A DNA stretch of 33,201 nucleotides from Streptomyces odonnellii. Its GTDB lineage: Bacteria; Actinomycetota; Actinomycetes; Streptomycetales; Streptomycetaceae. A program made the translations under genes and the position numbers. Below are positions 24,246 to 32,075 of the stretch, in pieces (position 1 is the stretch's first letter; each line of letters starts with the position of its first letter). Below the pieces are notes generated by a model. It was not told where the DNA came from and made no database searches. It saw only the letters and a list, made by a program, of their open reading frames with translations. The stretch spans positions 1 to 33,201 of the forward strand of contig NZ_LATD01000239.1 in assembly GCF_000981895.1 (NCBI RefSeq), in the 5' to 3' direction.

Positions 24246-25070
24246 ATGCAGAGCCTGGCGCTGATCGAGAACTGGCCGGTGACCACCGCGGCGGCCGCCG
24301 TCGTACGAGCGGACGGCAGCGTCGCCGGGTCGTACGGCCCGACGTCGCGGCGCTTCCCGCTCGCCTCCGTGACCAAGCCGCTCGCCGCGTACGCGGTGCT
24401 GGTGGCGTACGAGGAGGGGGCCGTCGACCTGGACGAACCGGCCGGGCCCGAGGGCTCCACCGTCCGCCATCTCCTCGCGCACACCAGCGGTCTCGCCTTC
24501 GACCAGCACCGCGCGACCGGTGCGCCCGGCACCCGCAGGCTCTACTCCAACGCGGGCTTCGAGGTGCTCGGCGACCATGTGGCCAAGGCCACCGAGATCC
24601 CGTTCGCGGACTATCTGCGCGAGGCGGTGTTCGAACCGCTGGGCATGGCCTCGACCACCTTCGAGGGCTCGCCGGCCAGGGACGCCGTCTCGACCGTCGA
24701 CGATCTGGTGCGGTTCGCGGCGGAGGTCCAGGCGCCCCGGCTGCTCGACCCGCGCACGGTGCTGGAGGCGATGAGCGTCGTGCATCCGGGGCTGTCGGGT
24801 GTGCTGCCCGGCTACGGCCACCAGAAGAACAACGACTGGGGGCTGGGCTTCGAGATCCGGGACGCCAAGTCCCCGCACTGGACGGGCGCGTTGTCGTCGC
24901 CGCGTACGTTCGGGCACTTCGGGCAGTCCGGTACGTTCCTGTGGATCGACCCGGACGCGGGGGCCGCGTGTGTGGCGCTGGCGGACCGGGCGTTCGGGCC
25001 CTGGGCGGTGGAGGCGTGGCCCCCCTTCACGGACGCGATACTCACCGAACTGCGCGCGCCCGCACCCTGA
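24246..25070 (+). CDS. Serine hydrolase, beta-lactamase / class C family
   Basis: A 274-residue penicillin-binding-protein-like serine hydrolase (beta-lactamase family, PF00144). The three motifs are present: SVTK (Ser41 nucleophile, Lys44), YSN (Tyr100) and a HFGQSG box in place of KTG near residue 227, as in esterase-like members. LLAHTSGL and EPLGMASTTF are also typical. There is no signal peptide, so it is probably cytoplasmic and unlikely to be a resistance beta-lactamase; an esterase or D-amino-peptidase role is more likely. ATG 24246 follows the acetyltransferase gene by 19 nt. A hairpin follows the stop. Confidence 0.9.
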   Translation: MQSLALIENWPVTTAAAAVVRADGSVAGSYGPTSRRFPLASVTKPLAAYAVLVAYEEGAVDLDEPAGPEGSTVRHLLAHTSGLAFDQHRATGAPGTRRLYSNAGFEVLGDHVAKATEIPFADYLREAVFEPLGMASTTFEGSPARDAVSTVDDLVRFAAEVQAPRLLDPRTVLEAMSVVHPGLSGVLPGYGHQKNNDWGLGFEIRDAKSPHWTGALSSPRTFGHFGQSGTFLWIDPDAGAACVALADRAFGPWAVEAWPPFTDAILTELRAPAP

Positions 25071-25078
25071 CCCGCGCG

Positions 25079-25099
25079 CCGGGCCGCCAGGCGGCCCGG
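25079..25099. terminator. Terminator after the serine hydrolase gene
   Basis: CCGGGCCGCC (25079-25088), A, GGCGGCCCGG (25090-25099): a perfect palindrome 8 nt after the stop, between convergent genes. Confidence 0.75.
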
Positions 25100-25168
25100 C
25101 CACGAAACCGCTCGGCCACGGAAGCGTTGGGCTACGGAACCGGCCGCCCACGGAAGCGCTCGGCGACC
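25099..25168. repeat. Degenerate 16-18-bp repeats between serine hydrolase and pirin genes
   Basis: Four imperfect units of the CGGCCACGGAAGCG type (near 25098, 25114, 25130 and 25146) lie in the convergent intergenic gap. They have no coding sense and look like slippage-derived filler. Confidence 0.5.
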
Positions 25169-25175
25169 GGACGGT

Positions 25176-25856
25176 TCAGCCCGACATCTCCCAGACCAGC
25201 ACCTCCGCCGCCGGACCCGCGGTCAGTTCGAGCCCCTCCGCGTCCGTGACCCGCGCCGAATCACCCGTGGTCAGCTCGGCCCCGGCGCCCGCTTCCGCGC
25301 CGGGCCCGTCGAGCCGTATCCCGCCGCGCACCACATGCACGTACACGAACGGGGCGTCCGGCACCGCCGTGCGCTCGCCGTCGCACAGCCGCCGTACATG
25401 CAGCATCGCCCCGGCCTGCGGAAGGGCGTACGGCGTGGAGTCGGCGATGCCGCGGACGGTCTCGTACCGTGGCTCACCGCCCGGCTCCAGTGGTGCGAGC
25501 CACATCTGTACGAAGACCAGCGGGCGGTCGCCGTCGTTGCGCTCCACGTGCCGCACCCCGCCGCCCGCGCTGAGCCGCTGGACATCGCCCGCGCGGACGA
25601 CCGTGGCGTGCCCGGCCGAATCGCGGTGCGTCAGCTCGCCTTCGACGACCCAGGTCACGATCTCCGTATGACTGTGCGGGTGTTCGTCGAACCCGGCCCC
25701 CGGCGCGAGCCGCTCCTCGTTGCAGGCGAGGACCGCGCCGAAGCGGAGATTGTCCGGATCGTAGAACCGCCCGAACGAGAAGGCGTGCAGGGACTCGATG
25801 CCCGCGCCGGGGTCACCACCGGCATACCGCTGCGCTCCGCGCCGTACGAGAATCAC
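25176..25856 (-). CDS. Pirin family protein (YhhW-like bicupin)
   Basis: A 226-residue cupin protein. The pirin metal site is intact in the N-terminal cupin: FDEHPHSHTEIVTW (His59, His61), with His103 and Glu105 in GVRHVERN. Bacterial pirins include quercetin dioxygenases and regulators of pyruvate metabolism; the role here is not known. The C-terminal cupin is reduced and contains an Ala/Gly-rich loop (GAEAGAGAE). The start is GTG 25856. It has no Shine-Dalgarno but has TACCGT (a -10) 6 nt upstream, directly against the end of a MITE-like element. It is convergent with the serine hydrolase gene. Confidence 0.93.
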   Translation of the reverse strand: MILVRRGAQRYAGGDPGAGIESLHAFSFGRFYDPDNLRFGAVLACNEERLAPGAGFDEHPHSHTEIVTWVVEGELTHRDSAGHATVVRAGDVQRLSAGGGVRHVERNDGDRPLVFVQMWLAPLEPGGEPRYETVRGIADSTPYALPQAGAMLHVRRLCDGERTAVPDAPFVYVHVVRGGIRLDGPGAEAGAGAELTTGDSARVTDAEGLELTAGPAAEVLVWEMSG

Positions 25857-25862
25857 AGCTCA

Positions 25863-25868
25863 ACGGTA
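25863..25868 (-). promoter_or_regulatory. -10 box of the pirin gene at the element boundary
   Basis: TACCGT (25868-25863, minus strand) ends 6 nt before GTG 25856. The next base upstream, 25869, is the first base of the inverted-repeat element, so any -35 would lie inside the element. Confidence 0.4.
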
Positions 25869-26028
25869 GGGGGTGTCTCATGGATCAGGCCGGATCAGGG
25901 AGCGGGGCCTGGTGCGGTGCATCGCAAGGCGGAGGAACGAGCCCACGCGGAGCGTAGGCGACTGACGACAACGCCGCGAGGTGCCGCACCAGGGCACGCG
26001 AGCCCGGCAAGGTCCATGAGACACCCCC
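25869..26028. mobile_element. 160-bp MITE-like inverted-repeat element
   Basis: The ends are a perfect 16-bp inverted repeat, GGGGGTGTCTCATGGA (25869-25884) and TCCATGAGACACCCCC (26013-26028). A subterminal pair lies inside: CCTGGTGCGG (25908-25917) and CCGCACCAGG (25984-25993), at 39 and 35 bp from their ends. The middle (about 25930-25975) is unpaired and noncoding. Size, symmetry and lack of an ORF fit a non-autonomous transposon or dispersed folded repeat. I see no clean target-site duplication (flanks TA and TG). It fills almost the whole pirin-fasR gap. Confidence 0.7.
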
Positions 26029-26075
26029 TGACCCCGAGCCATCTGCGCGCGGCTGGGATGAGGCACTCTTGTCCC

Positions 26076-27257
26076 GTGCCTGAACCCTCGAACGAACCCC
26101 ATCCGCATCCGGCGACACTGCGCCGGCTGGAGCAGTCCTCGGGACGGCTCGCCGCGAACGCCATCGCCCGCATGGACGAGACGCTGCCGTGGTACCGCGC
26201 GATGCCCCCGGAGAACCGTTCCTGGATCGGGCTGGTGGCCCAGGCCGGAATCGCCGCGTTCACCGAGTGGTTCCGCCATCCGGAGACCCCGCAGGCCATC
26301 TCCACCGATGTGTTCGGCACCGCGCCGCGCGAGCTGACCCGGGCGATCACCCTGCGCCAGACGGTCGAGATGGTGCGGACGACCATCGAGGTCATGGAGA
26401 CCGCGATCGAGGAGGTCGCGGCCCCAGGCGACGAGTCCGCGCTCCGTGAGGCGCTGCTGGTCTACGCGCGCGAGATCGCCTTCGCCACCGCCCAGGTGTA
26501 CGCGCAGGCCGCCGAGGCCCGTGGCGCCTGGGACGCCCGGCTGGAATCGCTCGTGGTGAACGCGGTGCTCTCCGGCGAGGCCGACGAGGGCGCGGTCTCC
26601 CGGGCCGCCGCCCTCGGCTGGAACTCCCCCGAGCATGTCTGCGTTCTGCTCGGCACCGCCCCCGACGGCGACAGCGAGCTGACCGTCGAGGCGATCCGGC
26701 GGGCCGCCCGGCACGCCAAGCTCCAGGTGCTGACCGGGGTCCTCGGCGACCGGCTCGTGGTGATCGCGGGCGGCAGCGACAATCCGCTCCAGGTCGCCAA
26801 GGCGCTGATCGGCCCGTACGCCGCGGGCCCGGTCGTCGCGGGCCCGATCGTGCCCGATCTGCTGGCCGCCACCAAGTCGGCCCAGGCCGCCGCCGCCGGA
26901 CTGAAGGCGTGCTTCGCCTGGCAGGACGCCCCCCGTCCGGTCCTCGCGGACGATCTCCTGCCGGAGCGCGCCATCGCCTCAGACCCTGCCGCTCGTGAGC
27001 AGTTGGTGGAGGAGATCTACAGACCGCTTGAAGAGGCGGGCTCGGCGCTGCTGGAGACTCTGAGTGTCTATCTGGAGCAGGCGAGCAGCCTTGAGGGTGC
27101 GGCCAGGATGCTCTTCGTTCACCCCAACACCGTGCGCTACCGGCTCCGACGTGTGACTGACGTCACCGGATGGTCACCCTCCGATGTCCGATCCGCGTTC
27201 ACCCTGCGGATTGCGCTCATCTTGGGGCGTCTGGCCGACGGGGACCCCCAGACCTAG
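26076..27257 (+). CDS. fasR: FasR, transcriptional regulator of fatty acid synthesis
   Basis: A 393-residue PucR/CdaR-type regulator. From memory it is very close to S. coelicolor FasR, which activates fabD-fabH-acpP-fabF, and it sits directly upstream of that operon here. The N-terminal two thirds form the GAF/GGDEF-like region (ARMDETLPWYRAMPPENRSW near 30-50). The C-terminal PucR helix-turn-helix is at about 330-385 (SSLEGAARMLFVHPNTVRYR, then LRRVTDVTGW). The start is GTG 26076 (MPEPSNEPHPH). No Shine-Dalgarno is seen; CACTCT 6 nt upstream may be a -10. Upstream in-frame sequence runs into the MITE-like element and is not coding. The TAG stop overlaps a -10-like hexamer of the fab operon. 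Confidence 0.95.
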   Translation: MPEPSNEPHPHPATLRRLEQSSGRLAANAIARMDETLPWYRAMPPENRSWIGLVAQAGIAAFTEWFRHPETPQAISTDVFGTAPRELTRAITLRQTVEMVRTTIEVMETAIEEVAAPGDESALREALLVYAREIAFATAQVYAQAAEARGAWDARLESLVVNAVLSGEADEGAVSRAAALGWNSPEHVCVLLGTAPDGDSELTVEAIRRAARHAKLQVLTGVLGDRLVVIAGGSDNPLQVAKALIGPYAAGPVVAGPIVPDLLAATKSAQAAAAGLKACFAWQDAPRPVLADDLLPERAIASDPAAREQLVEEIYRPLEEAGSALLETLSVYLEQASSLEGAARMLFVHPNTVRYRLRRVTDVTGWSPSDVRSAFTLRIALILGRLADGDPQT

Positions 27258-27325
27258 ACTTTTGTCGTACTCCAACAATTCCCCTGACGGTTCTTCGTCC
27301 TTGTCATCACGGGCTATCCGGCCCG
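27255..27325 (+). promoter_or_regulatory. fabD promoter/leader: -10 box, palindrome and stem-loop
   Basis: The 89-bp gap after fasR holds three things. A -10-like TAGACT (27255-27260) overlaps the fasR stop. An imperfect palindrome TTGTCG-TACTC-CAACAA (27262-27278) is a candidate FasR site. A small stem-loop CGGGC/GCCCG (27310-27325) follows. The palindrome would fall near +1, unusual for an activator site, so a second promoter further down is possible. Confidence 0.4.
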
Positions 27326-27346
27326 TCCACAAGAGAGAGTGTGAGA

Positions 27347-28288
27347 GTGCTCGTACTCGTCGCTCCCGGCCAAGGCGCTCAGACGCCCGGCTTCCTGACT
27401 CCCTGGCTCGAACTGCCCGGTGCCGAAGACCGGCTGCGGGCCTGGTCGGCCGCCATCGACCTGGATCTGGTCCACTACGGCACGGACGCCGACGCGGACG
27501 AGATCCGTGACACCGCCGTCGCCCAGCCGCTGCTGGTCGCCGCCGCGCTGCTGTCGGCCCGTCAGCTCTTCCCCACCACCGGGGACGTGGCGCGCGAGGT
27601 CGGCGCCACGGCCGGGCACAGCGTGGGCGAACTGGCCGCGACCGCGCTGGCCGGAGTGCTCTCCGACGACGCGGCGCTGGCGCTGGTACGGGCCCGTGGT
27701 CTGGCCATGGCGGAAGCCGCGGCCATCACCGCGACCGGTATGTCGGCTCTCCTCGGCGGGGACCCCGGCACCACTGTCGCCCATCTGGAGAAGCTCGGTC
27801 TGACACCGGCGAATGTGAACGGCGCCGGCCAGATCGTGGCCGCGGGCACCATGGAACAGCTCGCCGCGCTGGAGGCGGACAAGCCCGAGGGCGTACGCAA
27901 GGTGGTGGCCCTCAAGGTCGCCGGGGCGTTCCACACGCACCACATGGCCCCCGCGGTCGCCAAGCTCGAAGTGGCCACCGCCGGTCTGGAGGTCGCCGAT
28001 CCGGCCGTGCCGTACGTCTCGAACCGGGACGGGCAGGCCGTCGGCACGGGCGCCGAAATCGTGACGCGCCTGGTCGGTCAGGTCGCCAATCCGGTCCGCT
28101 GGGACCTGTGCATGGAGACTTTCCAGGAGCGGGGTGTGACCGCGCTCATCGAGCTGTGCCCCGGCGGGACCCTCACCGGTCTCGCCAAGCGGGCGCTGCC
28201 CGGTGTGAAGACCCTCGCGCTGAAGACCCCGGACCATCTCGACGCGGCCCGCACGCTGATCGCCGAGCACTCCTCCACGGCCGAATAG
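27347..28288 (+). CDS. fabD: Malonyl-CoA:ACP transacylase
   Basis: A 313-residue cytoplasmic enzyme that moves malonyl from CoA to ACP for fatty acid and often polyketide synthesis. The start motif is APGQGAQTPGFL. The nucleophile is Ser92 in GHSVGE. The oxyanion Gln is in the GQGAQ block. The catalytic His is in AGAFHTHHM. It ends with the KTLALKTPDHL block usual in Streptomyces. GTG 27347 is chosen (VLVLVAPG) because AGAGAG sits about 7 nt upstream; GTG 27341 is two codons longer. It is the first gene of fabD-fabH-acpP-fabF under FasR. Confidence 0.97.
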   Translation: MLVLVAPGQGAQTPGFLTPWLELPGAEDRLRAWSAAIDLDLVHYGTDADADEIRDTAVAQPLLVAAALLSARQLFPTTGDVAREVGATAGHSVGELAATALAGVLSDDAALALVRARGLAMAEAAAITATGMSALLGGDPGTTVAHLEKLGLTPANVNGAGQIVAAGTMEQLAALEADKPEGVRKVVALKVAGAFHTHHMAPAVAKLEVATAGLEVADPAVPYVSNRDGQAVGTGAEIVTRLVGQVANPVRWDLCMETFQERGVTALIELCPGGTLTGLAKRALPGVKTLALKTPDHLDAARTLIAEHSSTAE

Positions 28289-28300
28289 GAGCCAGAGAGC

Positions 28301-29302
28301 ATGTCGAAGATCAAGCCCAGCAAGGGCGCCCCGTATGCGCGCATCATGGGCGTAGGAGGCTACCGCCCGACCCGTATCGTGCCCAACGAGGTGATCCTCG
28401 AAAAGATCGACTCGTCAGACGAGTGGATCCGCTCCCGCTCCGGAATCGCCACCCGCCACTGGGCCTCCCCCGAGGAGACCGTCGCCGCGATGTCCATCGA
28501 GGCGTCCGGCAAGGCCATCGCCGACGCCGGGATCTCCCCCGGGCAGATCGACGCCGTGGTGGTCTCGACCGTCTCGCACTTCAAGCAGACCCCGGCCGTC
28601 GCGACCGAGATCGCCGACAAGATCGGCGCGGGCAAGCCGGCCGCGTTCGACATCTCCGCCGGCTGCGCCGGCTTCGGATACGGGCTGACCCTGGCCAAGG
28701 GCATGGTCGTCGAGGGCTCGGCCGAGCATGTCCTGGTGATCGGGGTGGAGCGGCTCTCCGATCTGACGGACCTCGAGGACCGCGCCACGGCCTTCCTGTT
28801 CGGCGACGGCGCGGGCGCCGTGGTGGTCGGCCCCGCCAAGGAGCCGATGATCGGACCGACGGTCTGGGGCTCGGAGGGCGACAAGTCGGACACCATCAAG
28901 CAGACCGTGCCGTGGGACGATTACCGCGACGGCACAGTGGAGAAGTTCCCGGCCATCACGCAGGAGGGCCAGGCCGTCTTCCGCTGGGCCGTCTTCGAGA
29001 TGGCGAAGGTCGCCCAGCAGGCGCTGGACGCGGCCGGAATCACCTCGGAAGACCTGGATGTCTTCATTCCGCACCAGGCCAATATGCGGATCATCGACTC
29101 GATGGTGAAGACTCTGAAGCTGCCGGACAGCGTCACGGTCGCCCGTGACGTGGAGACCACCGGCAACACCTCGGCCGCCTCGATCCCGCTCGCCATGGAG
29201 CGGCTTCTGGCGACCGGACAGGCGAAGAGCGGCGACACCGCGCTCGTCATTGGCTTCGGGGCGGGTCTCGTCTATGCCGCGACGGTCGTTACCCTCCCCT
29301 AG
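28301..29302 (+). CDS. fabH: 3-oxoacyl-ACP synthase III
   Basis: A 333-residue initiating ketosynthase that condenses acetyl-CoA or branched acyl-CoA with malonyl-ACP; in Streptomyces it sets branched-chain fatty acid primers. The catalytic triad is visible: Cys122 (DISAGCAGFGYG), His258 (IPHQANMRI) and Asn289 (TTGNTSAAS). ATG 28301 has GGAG 8 nt upstream and begins 12 nt after the fabD stop. The usual thiolase fold covers the full length and the protein is normal in size. Confidence 0.97.
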   Translation: MSKIKPSKGAPYARIMGVGGYRPTRIVPNEVILEKIDSSDEWIRSRSGIATRHWASPEETVAAMSIEASGKAIADAGISPGQIDAVVVSTVSHFKQTPAVATEIADKIGAGKPAAFDISAGCAGFGYGLTLAKGMVVEGSAEHVLVIGVERLSDLTDLEDRATAFLFGDGAGAVVVGPAKEPMIGPTVWGSEGDKSDTIKQTVPWDDYRDGTVEKFPAITQEGQAVFRWAVFEMAKVAQQALDAAGITSEDLDVFIPHQANMRIIDSMVKTLKLPDSVTVARDVETTGNTSAASIPLAMERLLATGQAKSGDTALVIGFGAGLVYAATVVTLP

Positions 29303-29368
29303 GCACACCGGATCTTTCCGGAGCGTGTTCCGATATATCCCTCTGCGTACAATCGAAGGAGCGCCCAC

Positions 29369-29620
29369 ATGGCCGCCACCCTGGAAGAGATCGTCGACGG
29401 TCTCGCCGAGATCGTGAACGAGATCGCCGGTATCCCGGTCGAGGACGTCCAGTTGGACAAGTCCTTCACCGACGACCTGGACGTCGACTCGCTGTCCATG
29501 GTCGAGGTCGTCGTCGCCGCCGAAGAGCGCTTCGACGTCAAGATCCCCGACGACGACGTCAAGAACCTGAAGACGGTCGGCGACGCCGCCGACTACATCG
29601 CGAAGCACCAGGCCGCCTGA
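29369..29620 (+). CDS. acpP: Acyl carrier protein (fatty acid synthesis)
   Basis: An 83-residue acidic helical carrier. The 4'-phosphopantetheine attaches to Ser41 in DLDVDSLSMVEV. It begins MAATLEEIVDGLAEI and ends TVGDAADYIAKHQ. It carries the growing acyl chain between FabD, FabH and FabF. AAGGAG lies about 7 nt before ATG 29369. The gaps on both sides (66 and 87 bp) are larger than elsewhere in the operon, and the one after it holds a hairpin, which may serve the high expression ACP needs. Confidence 0.98.
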   Translation: MAATLEEIVDGLAEIVNEIAGIPVEDVQLDKSFTDDLDVDSLSMVEVVVAAEERFDVKIPDDDVKNLKTVGDAADYIAKHQAA

Positions 29621-29647
29621 CCCGCCTGACCGGATCGCGCGGCATCC

Positions 29648-29663
29648 GCCACCCGGTGGTGGC
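29648..29663 (+). terminator. Intra-operon hairpin between acpP and fabF
   Basis: Perfect 6-bp stem GCCACC (29648-29653) / GGTGGC (29658-29663), loop CGGT. It is a weak terminator or mRNA-stabilising stem that could make acpP transcripts more abundant than fabF. Confidence 0.4.
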
Positions 29664-29707
29664 GCCGTAAAAATTCAGCACCCTCTACACGTGGAGAAAG
29701 AATTCCA

Positions 29708-30970
29708 GTGAGCTCGACCAATCGCACCGTGGTCGTCACCGGTATCGGCGCAACCACACCACTGGGTGGCGACAGCGCATCGACCTGGGAAGGTCTGCTC
29801 GCGGGCCGCTCCGGGGTCCGCCCGCTCGAAGACGAGCGGTTCGCCGGTCTGCCGGTCCGTATCGCCGCGGTGGCGGCGGTCGACCCGGGCGATGTACTGC
29901 CCCGTCCGCTGGCCCGCAGGCTGGACCGCTCGGCGCAGTTCGCGCTGATCGCGGCCAGGGAGGCGTGGGCGGACGCGGGTTACACGGCCAAGGCCGGCGA
30001 GGACACCGCCGTCGACCCCGACCGCCTCGGCACCGTGATCGCCTCCGGAATCGGCGGCGTCACCACCCTGCTCGACCAGTACGACGTGCTGAAGGAGCGC
30101 GGCGAGCGCCGGGTGTCCCCGCACACCGTGCCGATGCTGATGCCGAACAGCCCCTCCGCCAACGTCAGTCTGGAAGTGGGCGCCCGCGCGGGTGTGCACA
30201 CTCCGGTCTCGGCCTGCGCGTCGGGCGCGGAAGCCATCGGGTACGCCGTCGAGATGATCCGTACCGGCCGCGCCGACGTGGTCGTCGCGGGGGGTACGGA
30301 AGCGGCCATCCACCCGCTGCCGGTCGCCGCGTTCGCCAACATGATGGCGATGTCGAAGAACAACGACGAGCCCACCAAGGCCTCCCGCCCCTATGACACC
30401 GCGCGCGACGGCTTCGTCCTCGGTGAGGGCGCGGGCGTGATCGTCCTGGAGTCGGCCGAGCACGCCACGGCACGCGGTGCCCGGATCTACTGCGAGGTGC
30501 TGGGCCAGGGCCTGTCCTCCGACGCCCACCACATCGCCCAGCCCGAGCCCACCGGCCGCGGTATCGCGAAGGCCATGGAGAACCTGCTCGACAACACCGA
30601 CCTCAAGCCCGCCGAGATCGCGCACCTCAACGCGCACGCGACCTCCACCCCGCAGGGCGATGTCGCCGAGGTCAAGGCGCTGCGCCGGGTCCTGGGCGAC
30701 GATCTGGACCATGTCGCCGTCTCCGCCACGAAGTCGATGACCGGTCATCTGCTGGGCGGCGCGGGCGGTATCGAGACCGTGGCGACGGTCCTCGCGCTCT
30801 ACCACCGGATGGCGCCGCCGACGATCAATGTGGACGACCTCGACGAGGACGTCGACGCGGACATCGTGCGTGACACGTCCCGCGAGCTGCCCGCCGGCAC
30901 GATCGCGGCGATCAACAACTCGTTCGGCTTCGGCGGTCACAACGTCGTACTGGCGCTCCGTACGGTCTGA
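29708..30970 (+). CDS. fabF: 3-oxoacyl-ACP synthase II
   Basis: A 420-residue elongating ketosynthase. Active-site residues are Cys170 (VSACASGAEA), His310 (NAHATSTPQGD) and His347 (KSMTGHLLGGAGG). It starts SSTNRTVVVTGIGATTPLG and ends NNSFGFGGHNVVLALR, all standard. It condenses acyl chains with malonyl-ACP in each cycle. The start is GTG 29708; the best Shine-Dalgarno (GGAGAAAG) is about 8-12 nt upstream. It is the last gene of the fab operon, with a strong terminator 23 nt after the stop. Confidence 0.97.
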   Translation: MSSTNRTVVVTGIGATTPLGGDSASTWEGLLAGRSGVRPLEDERFAGLPVRIAAVAAVDPGDVLPRPLARRLDRSAQFALIAAREAWADAGYTAKAGEDTAVDPDRLGTVIASGIGGVTTLLDQYDVLKERGERRVSPHTVPMLMPNSPSANVSLEVGARAGVHTPVSACASGAEAIGYAVEMIRTGRADVVVAGGTEAAIHPLPVAAFANMMAMSKNNDEPTKASRPYDTARDGFVLGEGAGVIVLESAEHATARGARIYCEVLGQGLSSDAHHIAQPEPTGRGIAKAMENLLDNTDLKPAEIAHLNAHATSTPQGDVAEVKALRRVLGDDLDHVAVSATKSMTGHLLGGAGGIETVATVLALYHRMAPPTINVDDLDEDVDADIVRDTSRELPAGTIAAINNSFGFGGHNVVLALRTV

Positions 30971-30993
30971 CCGCCACGCCCCACCGTCCCGAT

Positions 30994-31029
30994 CGCCGGA
31001 CGGGCTCAACGCACTGAGCCCGTCCGGCG
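30994..31029 (+). terminator. Terminator of the fab operon
   Basis: Perfect 15-bp stem CGCCGGACGGGCTCA (30994-31008) / TGAGCCCGTCCGGCG (31015-31029), loop ACGCAC. It may also stop the convergent oxidoreductase transcript. Confidence 0.95.
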
Positions 31030-31035
31030 GTCGTG

Positions 31036-31167
31036 TGTCCGGGTCCGGGTGCCCGGGGCCGGACGCCGGGGTGCCCGGGTCCGGGTGTCAGGGTCCTGAC
31101 GGCCGGGTCCGGGTGCCGGGTCCGGGTGTCCGGGTGCGTCCGGATGCCCGCGTGCCGGGTCCGGGTG
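31036..31167. repeat. GC-rich CCGGGTCCGGGTG repeat block
   Basis: Between the fab terminator and the oxidoreductase stop, the unit GGGTCCGGGTG recurs at least five times (near 31039, 31077, 31106, 31117 and 31157) with variants. The last copy abuts the oxidoreductase stop codon. Noncoding on both strands as far as I can tell. Confidence 0.75.
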
Positions 31168-32043
31168 TCAGTCCTTGAAGCTGGCGAAGTACGTCGCCGC
31201 CATGTCGTCCTCGCCGTGCCCCTGTTCCTCCGCACGGCGGAACCTTTCCGCGCTCGCCTCCGCGAGGTCCAGCCGTACGCCCTCCGCCGCGCCCGCCTCG
31301 ACGATCAGCCGGGCGTCCTTGCGCGCCGTGGTGACCGTGAAGCTCGGCTCGTACTCCTCGTCCATGATCACCTTGGCCTTGGCGTGCAGATAGCCGCAGT
31401 CCAGACCACCGCCCGAGACGGCGTCCAGGAAGTGGCGCGGGTCCACGCCCAGTCCCTTGGCCAGTGCGAGCGCCTCGGCCGTACCGGAGGTGAGCGCCAG
31501 TGCCCAGCTGTTGCACACGAGCTTGAGCCGGGTGGCCGCCGCCGTGCTGCCGTCGTCGCCGAGCCAGACCGTACGGCTGCCGACGGCGTCGAGTACGGAA
31601 GCGAGCGGCCCGCGCGCCTCCTCGGGGCCCGCGGCCAGGACCAGCAACTGCCCGCTCTCGGCGGGCCCCCTGGTCCCGAGCACGGGCGCGTCCACGAAGA
31701 CCAGTCCCTGCAGACGGGCCAGATCGGCCAGCGGTGAGATGCCCTCGACACCGGCGGTGGTGGACTGGAGCCAGATGGCACCGGGACGCAGACCGGGCCC
31801 CGCGGCCGTCATGGCTTCCAGGGCGGCGGGCCCGTCGTACAGCATGGTGATGACGACATCCGCGCCGGTCACGGCCTCGGCGGGAGTCGTGGCGACCCGC
31901 GCGCCGTCGGAGACAAGGGCTTCGGCCTTGGCAGGGGTACGGTTCCAGACCCGGACGTCATGTCCGGTGCGGCAGAGGTTACGGGCCATCGCGGCGCCCA
32001 TGATGCCCGTGCCGAGGACTGCTACTACGAGTTGATCAGCCAT
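31168..32043 (-). CDS. NAD(P)-dependent oxidoreductase, 3-hydroxyisobutyrate dehydrogenase family
   Basis: A 291-residue beta-hydroxyacid dehydrogenase. The Rossmann motif is VAVLGTGIMGAAMARNL (GxGxxG at 10-15). The substrate-binding block is FVDAPVLGTRGPAESGQL, a variant of DAPVSGG. The catalytic Lys is in RLKLVCNSWALAL, near residue 171. The C-terminal helical domain ends with KDARLIVEAGAAEGV. Substrates in the family include 3-hydroxyisobutyrate, tartronate semialdehyde and succinic semialdehyde; the changed SGG to LGT argues against a firm assignment. ATG 32043 has a -10-like TACGGT 6 nt upstream. Monocistronic; convergent with fabF and 97 bp downstream of DUF3145, with a repeat array between. 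Confidence 0.93.
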   Translation of the reverse strand: MADQLVVAVLGTGIMGAAMARNLCRTGHDVRVWNRTPAKAEALVSDGARVATTPAEAVTGADVVITMLYDGPAALEAMTAAGPGLRPGAIWLQSTTAGVEGISPLADLARLQGLVFVDAPVLGTRGPAESGQLLVLAAGPEEARGPLASVLDAVGSRTVWLGDDGSTAAATRLKLVCNSWALALTSGTAEALALAKGLGVDPRHFLDAVSGGGLDCGYLHAKAKVIMDEEYEPSFTVTTARKDARLIVEAGAAEGVRLDLAEASAERFRRAEEQGHGEDDMAATYFASFKD

Positions 32044-32049
32044 GGAACC

Positions 32050-32055
32050 ACCGTA
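32050..32055 (-). promoter_or_regulatory. -10 box before the oxidoreductase gene
   Basis: TACGGT (32055-32050, minus strand) ends 6 nt before the ATG. Only a weak GGTGG could serve as ribosome-binding site, so a leaderless mRNA is likely. Confidence 0.4.
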
Positions 32056-32075
32056 GGACGAAGCGGTCCCGCGCG

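Noticed and set aside
25885..26118. Small minus-strand ORF across the pirin-fasR gap
   Set aside because: It is mostly the interior of the MITE-like element and the start of fasR in antisense; no start signal.
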